Positions 35,566 to 44,734 of a stretch of DNA of 64,000 nucleotides are shown here, piece after piece. Origin of the DNA: Inquilinus sp. Marseille-Q2685. GTDB taxonomy: Bacteria; Pseudomonadota; Alphaproteobacteria; DSM-16000; Inquilinaceae. Below the pieces are notes generated by a model. The model ran no database searches. It had not been told where the DNA came from and was given only the letters and a program-made list of their open reading frames with translations. The first letter of the stretch is position 1, and the number at the start of each line of letters is the position of its first letter. The stretch covers positions 1,304,001-1,368,000 of the forward strand of contig NZ_CAKAKL010000002.1 in the NCBI RefSeq assembly GCF_916619195.1, given 5' to 3'. Both the position numbers and the translations under genes were made by a program.

Positions 35566-36099
35566 CTACCCGCCCTCGGCCTCGCGCCAGATCTTGACCA
35601 GCGGTCCGCCGGCGCCGAGCACCGGGTCGGTCGCCGGCACCGGCACCCCGCGGATGCTGTCGCGCAGGGCGCGGCCGTCGCCGTCACCTTCCTTGACCAG
35701 GTCCGGGTCCTGGCCCGGCGGATAGGCGCCGATCACCAGCAGGTCGCCGCTGCCCTCCTCGCGCTTGTGGCCGACCCCGGCCGGGATCACCACCACGTCG
35801 CCGGCCAGCAGCTCAAGCGAGACGCCGCCGGCGCCGCCGAACCGCACCTTGGCGCGGCCGCCGGCGATCCCCAGCACCTCATGCGCGTTGCTGTGGAAGT
35901 GGTGGAACGGATAGATGCCGTTGCGCCAGCCCTTGCCCCAGCCGTTCTGGCCGAAGCGCGCCTCGATCGCCGTCGCCATGTCGCCGAGGCCGAGCCCGCT
36001 GACCTGGCGATAGACCAGCAGCGGCAGGGCCGGGTTGTTCGGCACGGCACCGCCATCCTCGAAGTAATGGGCCTCGACGCCCGGATCGGCTTCAGCCAT
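35566..36099 (-). CDS. cupin-domain protein
   Basis: 177 residues. The cupin metal site is visible as HHFHSNAHE followed after about 40 residues by PAGVGHKR; the start RQVSGLGLGDMA and FGQNGWGKGWRNGIYPFHHF match a small family of YlbA-like cupins. ATG at 36097-36099 has GAGGAG upstream. Reaction unknown. Confidence 0.82.
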   Translation of the reverse strand: MAEADPGVEAHYFEDGGAVPNNPALPLLVYRQVSGLGLGDMATAIEARFGQNGWGKGWRNGIYPFHHFHSNAHEVLGIAGGRAKVRFGGAGGVSLELLAGDVVVIPAGVGHKREEGSGDLLVIGAYPPGQDPDLVKEGDGDGRALRDSIRGVPVPATDPVLGAGGPLVKIWREAEGG

Positions 36100-36213
36100 G
36101 GCCTGTCTCCTCGGCTGCAGACCAAGGAGTTTGGCCCGAAGGCAGCCAGCGGCAAGGGCCTGAAGCTGGAAAGCGTCGCGTAGGCTGCCGTTCGCGGCAC
36201 GCGAACCTAACGT

Positions 36214-36657
36214 CTACTCGGCAATGATGCCGAGCGCCGCCAACCGGGCTCGGATCACGGCCTCATCGTCGGGCACGCGTTGCAGCCTCTTTCGAGGAGT
36301 GTGCTTGAACGAGACATAGTCCAGTTCCAGGAGCGCGATGCCTTGCTCGCGAAGCACCTCACGGCGACGCTCATCATAGCGCCGCCGCTGCTCTCCGCGT
36401 GTCACACCACTGACGGTCATTCGCCGGTCCATGAAGGCAACCGGCTCACTGTGCTGTCGTTCCCGGTACTCTATGACCAACCCGAGATCGGCGTAAAAGG
36501 CGTCCACCGGCAGGCATCTGGACCGGCCAAGCCGATCCGGATCCCCTCGCAGGAAACCGAACCGATGCTGGCGCACAGAACATCTTCGAAGGATTTGATC
36601 GCAAAGGTCGATGACGTAATGCTCGTCCCTTCGAGAGGCCTCTCGGTCGTCAGACAT
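36214..36657 (-). CDS. small protein with probable PD-(D/E)XK nuclease fold (DUF559/Vsr-like)
   Basis: 147 residues. The core LPVDAFYADLGLVIEYRERQH aligns by eye with the DUF559 pattern VDFV...LVIEVDG.QH, giving a catalytic-type Asp, Glu and following polar residues; RRRYDERRREVLREQGIALL reproduces the downstream helix and strand (D..R...L...G..VL). The usual Lys is Arg here. The ATG at 36655-36657 lies 12 bases after the pntB stop on the same strand and has no obvious ribosome site. Base composition is somewhat below the neighbours. Could be an orphan acquired gene; function unproven. Confidence 0.55.
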   Translation of the reverse strand: MSDDREASRRDEHYVIDLCDQILRRCSVRQHRFGFLRGDPDRLGRSRCLPVDAFYADLGLVIEYRERQHSEPVAFMDRRMTVSGVTRGEQRRRYDERRREVLREQGIALLELDYVSFKHTPRKRLQRVPDDEAVIRARLAALGIIAE

Positions 36658-36669
36658 CGGGACAACGCA

Positions 36670-38064
36670 CTATGCCAGCGACTTGGCCACGTCCTCGCAC
36701 ATCTTCTTGGCGTCGCCGAAGAGCATGAGGGTGTTGTCGCGGAAGAACAGCTCGTTCTCGACCCCGGCATAGCCCGAGGCCATCGACCGCTTCACGAACA
36801 GCACCGTCTTGGCGTTCTCCACGTCCAGGATCGGCATGCCGTAGATCGGGCTCGCCGGGTCCGACTTCGCCGCCGGGTTGGTCACGTCGTTCGCCCCGAT
36901 CACGAAGGCCACGTCCGCCTGCGCGAAGTCGCGGTTGATCTCCTCCAGCTCGAACACCTCGTCATAGGGCACGTTGGCCTCGGCCAGGAGCACGTTCATG
37001 TGCCCGGGCATGCGCCCCGCCACCGGGTGGATGGCGTAGCGCACCTCCACCCCCTCCTTCTTCAGGAGGTCCGACATCTCCCTGAGCGCGTGCTGCGCCT
37101 GCGCCACCGCCATGCCATAGCCCGGCACGATGATCACCGACCGGGCGTTCTTCATCACGAAGGCCGCATCCTCCGCCGAGCCCTGCTTCACCGCCCGGTC
37201 GCCCGAGGCGCCGCCGGCCGCGGCGGCATTGGCCTCGCCGCCGAAGCCGCCCAGGATCACGTTGATGATCGACCGGTTCATCCCCTTGCACATGATGTAG
37301 CTGAGGATGGCGCCCGACGACCCGACCAGGGCGCCCGTGACGATCAGCAGGTTGTTCTGCAGGGTGAAGCCGATGCCCGCCGCCGCCCAGCCGGAGTAGC
37401 TGTTCAGCATCGACACCACCACCGGCATGTCCGCCCCGCCGATCGGCAGGATCAGCAGGAACCCGAGCGCCAGCGCCACCAGGATCAGCAGCAGGAAGGC
37501 TGCCCCCGACTGCCCGGCGCACATCCACACGATCAGCAGCACGATCAGGAGGCCCAGGCCGGCGTTCAGCGGGTGCTGGAACGGGAACACCAGCGGCTTG
37601 CCCGAGACCAGACCTTGCAGCTTGGCGAAGGCGACCAGGGATCCGGTGAAGGTGATCGCCCCGATCGCCGCCCCCAGCGCCATCTCGATCAGGCTGCCGA
37701 CATGGATCGCCCCCGGCGTGCCGATATTGTACGCGGCCGGGTCCAGGAACGCCGCCGCCGCCACGCACACCGCCGCCAGCCCCACTAGGCTGTGGAACGC
37801 CGCCACCAGCTGCGGCAGCGCCGTCATCTGGATCCGCTGCGCCACCACGTAGCCGATGCCGCCCCCGATCGCGATCGCCGGTACGATCAGCCAGTAGTTC
37901 CGCACCTGCGGCAGCAGCACCAGCGTCGTCGCCACCGCGATCGCCATCCCGGCGATCCCGTACCAGTTCCCCTGCCGGCTCGTCTCCGGGCTCGACAGGC
38001 CCCGCAGCGCCATGATGAAGCACACCGCCGCCACCAGATACGCCAGCACCGCCAGGCTCGTCAT
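36670..38064 (-). CDS. pntB: NAD(P) transhydrogenase subunit beta
   Basis: 464 residues. The N-terminal two thirds contain about nine membrane helices (domain II), and the C-terminal soluble domain III binds NADP(H), with VPGYGMAVAQAQHALREM and GANDVTNPAAK as its signature. The complex uses proton entry to reduce NADP with NADH. ATG at 38062-38064 has GAGGGGA upstream. Last pnt gene of the operon pntA-pntAB-pntB. Confidence 0.96.
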   Translation of the reverse strand: MTSLAVLAYLVAAVCFIMALRGLSSPETSRQGNWYGIAGMAIAVATTLVLLPQVRNYWLIVPAIAIGGGIGYVVAQRIQMTALPQLVAAFHSLVGLAAVCVAAAAFLDPAAYNIGTPGAIHVGSLIEMALGAAIGAITFTGSLVAFAKLQGLVSGKPLVFPFQHPLNAGLGLLIVLLIVWMCAGQSGAAFLLLILVALALGFLLILPIGGADMPVVVSMLNSYSGWAAAGIGFTLQNNLLIVTGALVGSSGAILSYIMCKGMNRSIINVILGGFGGEANAAAAGGASGDRAVKQGSAEDAAFVMKNARSVIIVPGYGMAVAQAQHALREMSDLLKKEGVEVRYAIHPVAGRMPGHMNVLLAEANVPYDEVFELEEINRDFAQADVAFVIGANDVTNPAAKSDPASPIYGMPILDVENAKTVLFVKRSMASGYAGVENELFFRDNTLMLFGDAKKMCEDVAKSLA

Positions 38065-38107
38065 CGCGATCCCCTCGTCGTGTCTTGGTTTGCCTGTACG
38101 GGCTGCC

Positions 38108-38512
38108 TCAGCCCTTCTTCCGGTACATCGCCAGCATGCGGCGGGTCACCAGGAAGCCCCCGAAGATGTTGACCGAGGCCAGCAGCACCGCCAGGGCCCC
38201 CAGCACGCTCGACGCCCCGATCCCCGCCGGCCCCGCCGCGATCAGCGCGCCGACCACGATCACCGAGGAGATCGCGTTGGTCACGCTCATCAGGGGCGAA
38301 TGCAAGGCCGGCGTCACCCGCCACCCCCCGTAGTAGCCGACGATGCAGGCCAGCACGACCACCGTCACCCCGGTGAGGAAGAAGCCGTGCCCCCCCGCCG
38401 GCACGGCCGTCGCCGCCTGCGCCTGCGCCGCCAGCGCCTGGGCCTGGTCCGCCAGCCCCCGCGCCGCCTCGGCCAGACCCTGCGCGCCCTCTGCGATCCC
38501 GTCCGCCGCCAT
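38108..38512 (-). CDS. pntAB: NAD(P) transhydrogenase membrane subunit (PntAB / alpha 2)
   Basis: 134 residues. About three helices form the domain II part that is fused to PntA in enterobacteria but separate in alphaproteobacteria. An Ala/Gln-rich N-terminal stretch ([11 protein letters not shown]) precedes the helices; [21 protein letters not shown] is a conserved loop. Starts 14 bases after pntA stops, with GGGGAGAG before the ATG. Confidence 0.93.
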   Translation of the reverse strand: MAADGIAEGAQGLAEAARGLADQAQALAAQAQAATAVPAGGHGFFLTGVTVVVLACIVGYYGGWRVTPALHSPLMSVTNAISSVIVVGALIAAGPAGIGASSVLGALAVLLASVNIFGGFLVTRRMLAMYRKKG

Positions 38513-38526
38513 GATCCCGCTCTCCC

Positions 38527-39693
38527 CTACGCCGCCTGCTCGGCCCGGCCGCCGAAGCCCGGATGCACCACACGGCCCCCCGCGGTCAGCCGCGTCGCCG
38601 CCACGATCTCGTCAGAGCCGTCCACCTTCAGCGCCTTGCTCTCCTTGTCGATCAGCGGCGTCAGGAAGGCCACCAGGTTGCGGGCGTAGAGCGCCGAGGC
38701 GTCGGTCGCGATCCGGCCCGGCACGTTCCTGTGCCCGACGATGGTCACGCCCTGGTCCTCGACCACCTCGCCCGGCCGGGTCAGGGCGCAGTTGCCGCCC
38801 CGCTCCGCCGCCAGGTCCACGATCACCGACCCCGGCTTCATCGACCGCACCATCGCCTCGTCCATAAGCACCGGCGCCTTCTTCCCCGGGATCAGCGCGG
38901 TGCAGATCACGATGTCCTGCTTCTTCACCGTCTCGGCGATCAGCGCCGCCTGCTTGGCCCGGTACTCCGCCGACATCTCCTTGGCGTAGCCGCCCGAAGT
39001 CTCCGCCGCCTTGAACTCCTCGTCCTCCACCGCCACGACGCTGGCGCCCAACGACTGCACCTGCTCCTTCGCCGCCGGACGCACATCGGTGGCAGAGACC
39101 ACGGCCCCGAGGCGCCGCGCCGTCGCGATCGCCTGCAGCCCGGCCACGCCGGCCCCCATCACCAGCACCCGCGCCGGCGGCACCGTGCCCGCCGCCGTCA
39201 TCATCCTCGGGAACGCCCGGCCGACCACCGACGCCCCCTCCAGCACCCCCCGGTACCCCGCCAGGTTCGCCTCGCCCGACAGCACGCCCACCGCCCGCGC
39301 CCGCGTGATCCGCGGCACCAGCTCCAGGGCGAAGCTCTCGATCCCCGCCTCGGCATAGGCCGACAGGCTCTCCGCGTCGTCATAGGGCTCCAGCACCCCG
39401 ATCAGCGCCGCCCCCCGCGGGATCAGGGACAGCTCGTCCACCTCGCCCTGCCCGGCCCGCAAGGGCCGCCGCACCTTCAGCACCACATCGGCGCCCGCGA
39501 GAGCCGCCGCCGCATCCGGCGCCACCTCCACCCCCGCCGCGCGGTACGCCTCGTCCGTCACGGCACTGCCCAGCCCGGCCCCGGCCTCCACAACGACCGT
39601 CGCCCCCAGACCCACCAGCTTCTTCACGCTGTCCGCCGTCGCCGCCACACGGCGCTCCCCGTCCCGCCGCTCCCGCAACACCACTATCCGCAT
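38527..39693 (-). CDS. pntA: NAD(P) transhydrogenase subunit alpha 1
   Basis: 388 residues, soluble domain I that binds NAD(H). [20 protein letters not shown] at the N-terminus and the Rossmann motif [21 protein letters not shown] are clear, with the mobile-loop region around [10 protein letters not shown]. The ATG at 39691-39693 has AAGGGAG upstream. It is first gene of the three-gene operon and divergent from the Cys-rich lipoprotein gene across a 207-base gap. Confidence 0.95.
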   Translation of the reverse strand: MRIVVLRERRDGERRVAATADSVKKLVGLGATVVVEAGAGLGSAVTDEAYRAAGVEVAPDAAAALAGADVVLKVRRPLRAGQGEVDELSLIPRGAALIGVLEPYDDAESLSAYAEAGIESFALELVPRITRARAVGVLSGEANLAGYRGVLEGASVVGRAFPRMMTAAGTVPPARVLVMGAGVAGLQAIATARRLGAVVSATDVRPAAKEQVQSLGASVVAVEDEEFKAAETSGGYAKEMSAEYRAKQAALIAETVKKQDIVICTALIPGKKAPVLMDEAMVRSMKPGSVIVDLAAERGGNCALTRPGEVVEDQGVTIVGHRNVPGRIATDASALYARNLVAFLTPLIDKESKALKVDGSDEIVAATRLTAGGRVVHPGFGGRAEQAA

Positions 39694-39900
39694 GGATCGT
39701 TCTCCCTTCGCGTTCCCGGCGATGGATCCGCAAGTTTTTCCCCGCGGCGACGCAACGTCCGACCATGCCCTACGCCCCCGCCCGCTGTCCACGATCCTTC
39801 CACCTGAAACAACGGAACCCGGACGGGGTGTCGCGCCTTGATTCCCCACCGCCCCGCAAGAGATTGCGGCCGGCCAGAAACGCCTTCGAGGAACCACCCC

Positions 39901-40374
39901 TTGTCCACCTTCCTGCGCACCCTTGCCCTGACAGTCGCCGCCGTCGGCGCCATCGCCTGCGTCCCGCAGGACGGCTACTACGGCAACGGCTCCTACAACG
40001 ACGGCTACTATAGCGACGGCGGCTATTACGGCGACGGCGGCTACACCCGGATCGACAACCGCTATCGCGGCGACCGGAACGACCGCGCCAACAGCTGCCG
40101 CCGCGCCTATAACGGCGTCTGCGACGAAGGCCGCTACGGCGGCACCAATCGCTGCGACGACGGCACCGACACCGCCGACTGCCGCGGCTATGCCAGCCGC
40201 GACCGCGACCACGGCCCGAACAGCTGCCGCCGCGCCTATAACGGCGTCTGCGACGAAGGCCGCTACGGCGGCACCAACCGCTGCACCGACGGCACCGACA
40301 CTGCCGACTGCACCGGCGGCGGCTGGCGCGGCCGCCGCAACTACAACGACAACGACGGCTGGCCGTTCGATTGA
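39901..40374 (+). CDS. putative lipoprotein with Gly/Tyr-rich region and two Cys-rich repeats
   Basis: 157 residues from a TTG at 39901 preceded by GAGGAA. Residues 1-20 look like a lipoprotein signal (LTVAAVGAIAC, Cys20 as the lipidation site, a slightly unusual AIAC lipobox). A Gly/Tyr/Asp-rich stretch follows (residues 25-50), then two near-identical repeats at 66-94 and 109-137: C-x7-CDEG...C-x-DGTDTADC. These match the repeats at the N-termini of the two serine proteases encoded near 30 kb. No catalytic domain. Probably cell-surface; a partner or anchor for the proteases is only a guess. Confidence 0.7.
   Translation: MSTFLRTLALTVAAVGAIACVPQDGYYGNGSYNDGYYSDGGYYGDGGYTRIDNRYRGDRNDRANSCRRAYNGVCDEGRYGGTNRCDDGTDTADCRGYASRDRDHGPNSCRRAYNGVCDEGRYGGTNRCTDGTDTADCTGGGWRGRRNYNDNDGWPFD
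40090..40311 (+). repeat. tandem 93-bp coding repeat in the lipoprotein gene
   Basis: Two copies (40090-40182 and 40219-40311, start-to-start 129 bp) are nearly identical at the DNA level, with only a handful of differences, so the duplication is recent or maintained by conversion. Each encodes one Cys-rich repeat. Confidence 0.8.
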
Positions 40375-40386
40375 CCGATCGCCCGG

Positions 40387-40412
40387 GCATGGCGGACGTC
40401 TTTCCGCCATGC
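40387..40412. terminator. hairpin after the lipoprotein gene, terminator without clear T-run
   Basis: GCATGGCGGA (40387-40396) and TCCGCCATGC (40403-40412) form a perfect 10-bp stem with a 6-base loop, 12 bases after the gene's stop. No T-run follows, so it may work only partly or with Rho. Confidence 0.45.
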
Positions 40413-40490
40413 TCGGCCCCACATGGCCGCGGCGCCGCCACGATCGGCCGGCATGGTCGGGTCTGCGACCGATCCTGAAGGGGGACCCGC

Positions 40491-42533
40491 ATGACACCGA
40501 TCCGCCTCGCCTTGCCGGCCGCCGCGGCCGTGGCGTTCCTGGCCCTGCCGGCCTTCGCCGCCGAGCCGCTGGCGCTCAAGCGCGTGCTGCTGTCGACCGG
40601 CGGCGTCGGCTATTTCGAGTACGAGGCCAGGGTCACCGGCAACGAGACCCTGGACTTGGCCGTGCCGCTGGACCAGGTCGACGACGTGATGAAGAGCATC
40701 GTCGTCTATGACGACAGGGGCGGCATCGGCGAGATCAGCCGGCCCGGGCGCGAGCCGCTGGCCGCCGCCTTCCGCGAGATGCCGTTCGGGCCGGAGGCGC
40801 TGTCCTCCCCCGCCGACCTCCTGAACGCGCTGCGCGGGGCCGAGGTCCGGGTCGAAGGCGCCCGCGGCGTCTCCGGCCGCATCCTGTCGGTCGTGGCGGA
40901 GACGTCGAAGGACAAGGACGGCGCGCAGATCACCCGCCACCGGGTCAGCCTGATGACCGCGGGCGGGGTGCGCCAGTTCCTGCTGGAGGAGGCGGACGGG
41001 CTGCAATTCGCCGACCCGGCGCTGCAGGCCAAGCTGGACGCGGCGCTGGCCGCCCTGGCCCGCGATTCGGCCAAGGACCGGCGCACGCTGGCGATCCGCG
41101 CCACCGGCGACGGCGAGCGCACGCTGCGCGTCGGCTATGTCGTCGCGGCGCCCTTGTGGAAGACCAGCTACCGCCTGACCCTGGCCGCCGACCCGAAGGC
41201 GGACAAGGCCGGGCTGCAGGGCTGGGCGGTGCTGGAGAACATGAGCGGCACCGACTGGCAGGGCGTCGACCTGACCGTCGTGTCCGGCAACCCCGTCACC
41301 TTCCGCCAGGCGCTGTACCAGAGCTACACCGTCGCCCGGCCCGAGGTGCCGGTGGAGGTGCTGGGCCGGGTGCTGCCGCCGGTCGACGAGCGCGCCCGCG
41401 ACGCCGACGGGGCCGGCCCGGGCCGTGCCCGGGCGGCAGCCGGCGCCGCCGCCCCGCCGGCGCCGATGGCGATGATGGCCGCCCCGGCCGCCGAGGCGGC
41501 GATCGCGCAGGACGAGGAGGCGCGGCAGCAATACGCGCAGGTCACCGCCGCCGAGTCCGGCGAGACCGCGACCCAGGTCACCTTCCGCCTGCCCGAGCCG
41601 GTGACCGTCGCCGCCGGCCATTCGCTGCTGGTGCCGATCATCGACCGCGAGATCCCGGCCGGCCGGATCGACCTGTACCTGCCGGAGACCGAGCCGAAGC
41701 ACCCCCTGGCCGCGGTCGACCTGAGGAATGACGGCCAGACCGGCCTGCCGCCCGGCGTGCTGACCCTCTATGAGCGCGGCGCCGACGGTGCCGTCGCCTA
41801 TGTCGGCGACGCCCGGCTGGGCGCGCTGCCGGCCGGCGAGGCCCGGCTGGTCAGCTTCGCCGTCGACCAGAAGGTGACGGTCGACCGCGAGGACAGGCGG
41901 GACGACACCCTGGCCCGCGCCCGCATCGTCGACGGCGTGCTGGAGCTGACCACCACCCAGCGCGCCAGCGTCACCTATGCCGTCACCGGCGTCGCCGGCG
42001 AGAACCGCACGGTGCTGCTGCAGACGCCGCGCTACGAGGGCTGGACCCTGACCGAGCCTGCCGAGGGGAAGGTCGAGATCGTCGCCGGCCAGTACCGCAT
42101 CCGCCAGGCGGTGCCGGCCGGCAGGACCGAGACGGTGACAGTGACGCAAGAGCAGCCGCTGTCCCAGACCATCGACCTGGCCGAGGACGCCGACGACCAG
42201 ATCGCCGCCTGGGCCGAGGACCGCAGCCTGCCGGCCAAGGTGCGCCAGGCGATGACGGAGCTGGCCGGCCAGCTCGCGGTGATCCGCGACCGCGAGGCCG
42301 AGGCCGAGCGGCTGGAGCAGCGCCAGGCGGAGATCGGCCAGGAGCAGGCGCGGCTGCGCGAGAACATCGGCGCGGTGCCGAAGGACAGCGACCTGTTCCA
42401 GCGCTATCTCGGCAAGCTGAACGACAGCGAGAGCGAGCTGGAGCAGGTCGGCGCCGGCCTGGACAAGGCCCGCAAGGCGATCGACTCCGCCCGCGCCCAG
42501 TTCCGCCAGTCGGTGCGCAAGCTGAACGTCTGA
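40491..42533 (+). CDS. exported DUF4139 domain protein
   Basis: 680 residues with a Sec signal (about 1-23, ALPAFA). The N-terminal segment KRVLLSTGGVGYFEYEARVT and the middle region GWAVLENMSGTDWQGVDLTVVSGNP are typical of DUF4139 proteins. An Ala/Pro/Arg-rich linker at about 300-340 separates the halves. The last 90 residues (REAEAERLEQRQAEIGQEQA...) form a likely coiled coil. GGGGGA precedes the ATG. Biochemical role unknown; periplasmic or surface. Confidence 0.8.
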   Translation: MTPIRLALPAAAAVAFLALPAFAAEPLALKRVLLSTGGVGYFEYEARVTGNETLDLAVPLDQVDDVMKSIVVYDDRGGIGEISRPGREPLAAAFREMPFGPEALSSPADLLNALRGAEVRVEGARGVSGRILSVVAETSKDKDGAQITRHRVSLMTAGGVRQFLLEEADGLQFADPALQAKLDAALAALARDSAKDRRTLAIRATGDGERTLRVGYVVAAPLWKTSYRLTLAADPKADKAGLQGWAVLENMSGTDWQGVDLTVVSGNPVTFRQALYQSYTVARPEVPVEVLGRVLPPVDERARDADGAGPGRARAAAGAAAPPAPMAMMAAPAAEAAIAQDEEARQQYAQVTAAESGETATQVTFRLPEPVTVAAGHSLLVPIIDREIPAGRIDLYLPETEPKHPLAAVDLRNDGQTGLPPGVLTLYERGADGAVAYVGDARLGALPAGEARLVSFAVDQKVTVDREDRRDDTLARARIVDGVLELTTTQRASVTYAVTGVAGENRTVLLQTPRYEGWTLTEPAEGKVEIVAGQYRIRQAVPAGRTETVTVTQEQPLSQTIDLAEDADDQIAAWAEDRSLPAKVRQAMTELAGQLAVIRDREAEAERLEQRQAEIGQEQARLRENIGAVPKDSDLFQRYLGKLNDSESELEQVGAGLDKARKAIDSARAQFRQSVRKLNV

Positions 42534-42542
42534 CGGGCGCCC

Positions 42543-42576
42543 CACCCCTCCTGACAGAATGCTGTCAGGAGGGGTG
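42543..42576. promoter_or_regulatory. 34-bp perfect palindrome, operator or terminator
   Basis: CACCCCTCCTGACAG (42543-42557) and CTGTCAGGAGGGGTG (42562-42576) pair perfectly around AATG. It starts nine bases after the DUF4139 stop and ends 56 bases before the Dabb gene. No T-run follows on either strand. The CTGACAG-N4-CTGTCAG core is the sort of site bound by WYL/YafY-type regulators, and one is encoded two genes on, so operator is the favoured reading; transcript-end hairpin is the alternative. Confidence 0.55.
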
Positions 42577-42632
42577 TCGTATCGTGCCTCCATCGACGGC
42601 CCGTCCAGGGCCTCACGGATGGAGAGACACCG

Positions 42633-42929
42633 ATGGCCTTCGTCACCGAGGTCGTGCTGTTCCGGGCCCGGCCGGGCATCGCGGTCGAGACCGTGGTCGG
42701 GGCGGCGGAGGGCAGCCGCGCGGCCTTGGCGGGGCTCGACGGCTATATCGACCGCAGCTTCGGCATCGGCGCCGACGGGCTGTTCGGCGACATCGTGCGC
42801 TGGCGCGACCTGGCCAGCGCCGAGGCGGCCGCGACGGCGGCGCCCGCCCTGCCCGGCTTCGACCGCTTCATGCAGGCCATCGACGGGCCGAGCGTTCGGC
42901 TCTATCACTTCAGGAGCCGTTCCCTCTGA
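42633..42929 (+). CDS. Dabb (stress-responsive A/B barrel) domain protein
   Basis: 98 residues, a single ferredoxin-like domain: FVTEVVLFRARPG opens the barrel and VRWRDLASAEAA continues it. GGAGAG lies before the ATG. Such small dimeric proteins are often regulated together with a WYL repressor. The reaction is unknown. The WYL gene follows after 35 bases. Confidence 0.7.
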   Translation: MAFVTEVVLFRARPGIAVETVVGAAEGSRAALAGLDGYIDRSFGIGADGLFGDIVRWRDLASAEAAATAAPALPGFDRFMQAIDGPSVRLYHFRSRSL

Positions 42930-42964
42930 CCCTCCCGCCTGCCCCGTCGGCAGGCAATCTGCCG

Positions 42965-43681
42965 ATGCGCCGAGCCGACCGCCTGATCCAGATCCTGCTG
43001 CTGATGCGCGGCCGCACCTTGGTCACGGCGCAGCAGCTGTCCGAGGCGCTCGAGGTGTCGGAGCGCACGGTCTATCGCGACATGGCCGACCTGCTGGCCA
43101 GCGGCGCGCCGATCGACGGCGAGGCCGGGGTCGGCTACCGGCTGCGCCGCGGCTTCGAGCCGCCGCCGGTGCAGTTCACCGCCGAGGAGCTGCTGGCGCT
43201 GAGCCTGGGCGCCCGCATGGTCGCGGCCTGGACCGACCCGGCCCTGGCCCGTGCCGCCGGCAGCGCCGCGCGCAAGATCTCCGGCGTGCTTCCGGAGGCC
43301 AGCGCCGCCTCGCTCGACGAAGTGCCGATCCATGCTCCCGGCCGCCGGCCCTATCCGCTGGAGCTGATGGAGCCGATCCGCCTCGCCATCGCCGAGCGGC
43401 GCAAGCTGCGGCTGCACTACAGCGCGCCGGAGGCGACCAGCGAGCGGATCGTGCAGCCGCTCGGCCTGTTCTTCTGGGGCAACCGCTGGACCGCCACCGC
43501 CTGGTGCGAGCTGCGCCAGGATTTCCGCAGCTTCCGCCTCGACCGGATCGACACGCTGGAGACGCTGGAGGAGCGGTTCGAGCCGGTCTCCGGCCGGACG
43601 CTCGAGGATTACCTCAACCGCGAGCGCGAGGCGCGGGAGGCGGAGGAGCTGCGGGAGCGGGCCCTCCAGTCCGGCCGTTAG
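42965..43681 (+). CDS. WYL-domain transcriptional regulator (YafY family)
   Basis: 238 residues. HTH_11 domain at 1-55 (RADRLIQILLLMRGRTLVTA then SEALEVSERTVYRDMADL). WYL domain from about 135, with LRLHYSAPEATSERIVQPLG and RWTATAWCELRQDFRSFRLD. It probably controls its own operon (Dabb gene) through the palindrome at 42543-42576. WYL proteins sense small ligands or nucleic acids. Confidence 0.88.
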   Translation: MRRADRLIQILLLMRGRTLVTAQQLSEALEVSERTVYRDMADLLASGAPIDGEAGVGYRLRRGFEPPPVQFTAEELLALSLGARMVAAWTDPALARAAGSAARKISGVLPEASAASLDEVPIHAPGRRPYPLELMEPIRLAIAERRKLRLHYSAPEATSERIVQPLGLFFWGNRWTATAWCELRQDFRSFRLDRIDTLETLEERFEPVSGRTLEDYLNREREAREAEELRERALQSGR

Positions 43682-43688
43682 CGCGCCC

Positions 43689-44660
43689 CTACGGCAGCAG
43701 CACGGTCGCGCCGGTGGTCTGCCGCGCCTCGAGCCGGCGATGCGCCTCGGCCGCCTCGGCGAGGGGCAGGCGGGCATGGACCGGGACCGTCACCGCGCCG
43801 GTCGCCACCACCCCGAAGAGATCCTTGCTCATGGCCAGCACGTCCTCGCGCTTCGCAAGGTGCTGGAACAGCAGCTGCCAGGTGGCGAAGAGCGAGCCCT
43901 TCCGCATCAGGAGCATGATGTCGAACGGCTCGATCGGCCCCGACGCCGCGCCGAAGCTGACGAAGGTGCCGAAGGGCCGCAGGCAGTCGAGCGAGGCCGG
44001 GAAGGTGGCGCGGCCGATGCCGTCATAGACGACGTCGCAGCCCTCGCCGCCCGTGATCTCCCGCACCCGCGCGGCGAAATCCTCCCGGCGGTACTCGATG
44101 ACGTGGTCGCAGCCGTTCCGGCGTGCCAGCACGGCCTTCTCGGGCGAGCCCACCGTGCCGATGACGGTGGCGCCTAGATGCTTCGCCCATTGCGTCAGGA
44201 TCAGGCCGACGCCGCCCGCTGCCGCATGCATGAGGACGGTGTGGCCCGCCCCGACGCGGAAGGTGCGGCGCAGCAGGAACTGCGCCGTCAGGCCCTTCAG
44301 CATCATCGCGGCGCCGGTCTCGAAACCGATGGCGTCCGGCAGGCGCACAAGGAAATGGGCCGGCACGATGCGCTCCTCGGCATAGGCGCCGAGCGTCCCG
44401 ACATAGGCCACCCGGTCGCCCGGCGCGAAGCCCTCCACGCCCGCGCCGACCTCGACCACCTCGCCGGCGCCCTCGTTGCCGGGCGTGAACGGGAGGGCGG
44501 GCGGCGCATAGGCGCCGGTGCGGAAATAGGTGTCGACGAAGTTGAGGCCGACCGCGCGGTTGCGGACCCGGACCTCGCCGGGCCCGGGCCGGCCGATATC
44601 GACCTCCTCATAGGCCAGCACCTCGGGCCCGCCGTGGCGGTGAACACGGATCGCTTTCAT
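43689..44660 (-). CDS. zinc-independent quinone oxidoreductase (Qor-like, MDR family)
   Basis: 323 residues. VHRHGGPEVLAYEEVDIGRP at the N-terminus, NFVDTYFRTGAY and HAAAGGVGLILTQWAKHLGA (NADPH-binding Rossmann motif) are characteristic of zeta-crystallin/Qor enzymes. No zinc-ligand Cys cluster. It reduces quinones or enals with NADPH. It is divergent from a LysR gene, whose product is the probable regulator. Confidence 0.88.
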   Translation of the reverse strand: MKAIRVHRHGGPEVLAYEEVDIGRPGPGEVRVRNRAVGLNFVDTYFRTGAYAPPALPFTPGNEGAGEVVEVGAGVEGFAPGDRVAYVGTLGAYAEERIVPAHFLVRLPDAIGFETGAAMMLKGLTAQFLLRRTFRVGAGHTVLMHAAAGGVGLILTQWAKHLGATVIGTVGSPEKAVLARRNGCDHVIEYRREDFAARVREITGGEGCDVVYDGIGRATFPASLDCLRPFGTFVSFGAASGPIEPFDIMLLMRKGSLFATWQLLFQHLAKREDVLAMSKDLFGVVATGAVTVPVHARLPLAEAAEAHRRLEARQTTGATVLLP

Positions 44661-44734
44661 GGGGTTCGCCCCTGTCCTGCGCTGCTGATGCCCGGGAGAT
44701 GGCGTGGGGCGGGACATGGTTGTAGGCTGATACC

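Noticed and set aside
36214-36657. Part of a toxin-antitoxin or restriction-modification system
   Set aside because: No methylase, antitoxin or specificity partner flanks it; the neighbours are pntB and a cupin.
39684-40579. Minus-strand frame rich in Cys/Arg/Gly over the lipoprotein gene
   Set aside because: Complement of the repeated Cys codons and Gly/Tyr-rich segment; no start signal and lies opposite a gene with clear repeats.
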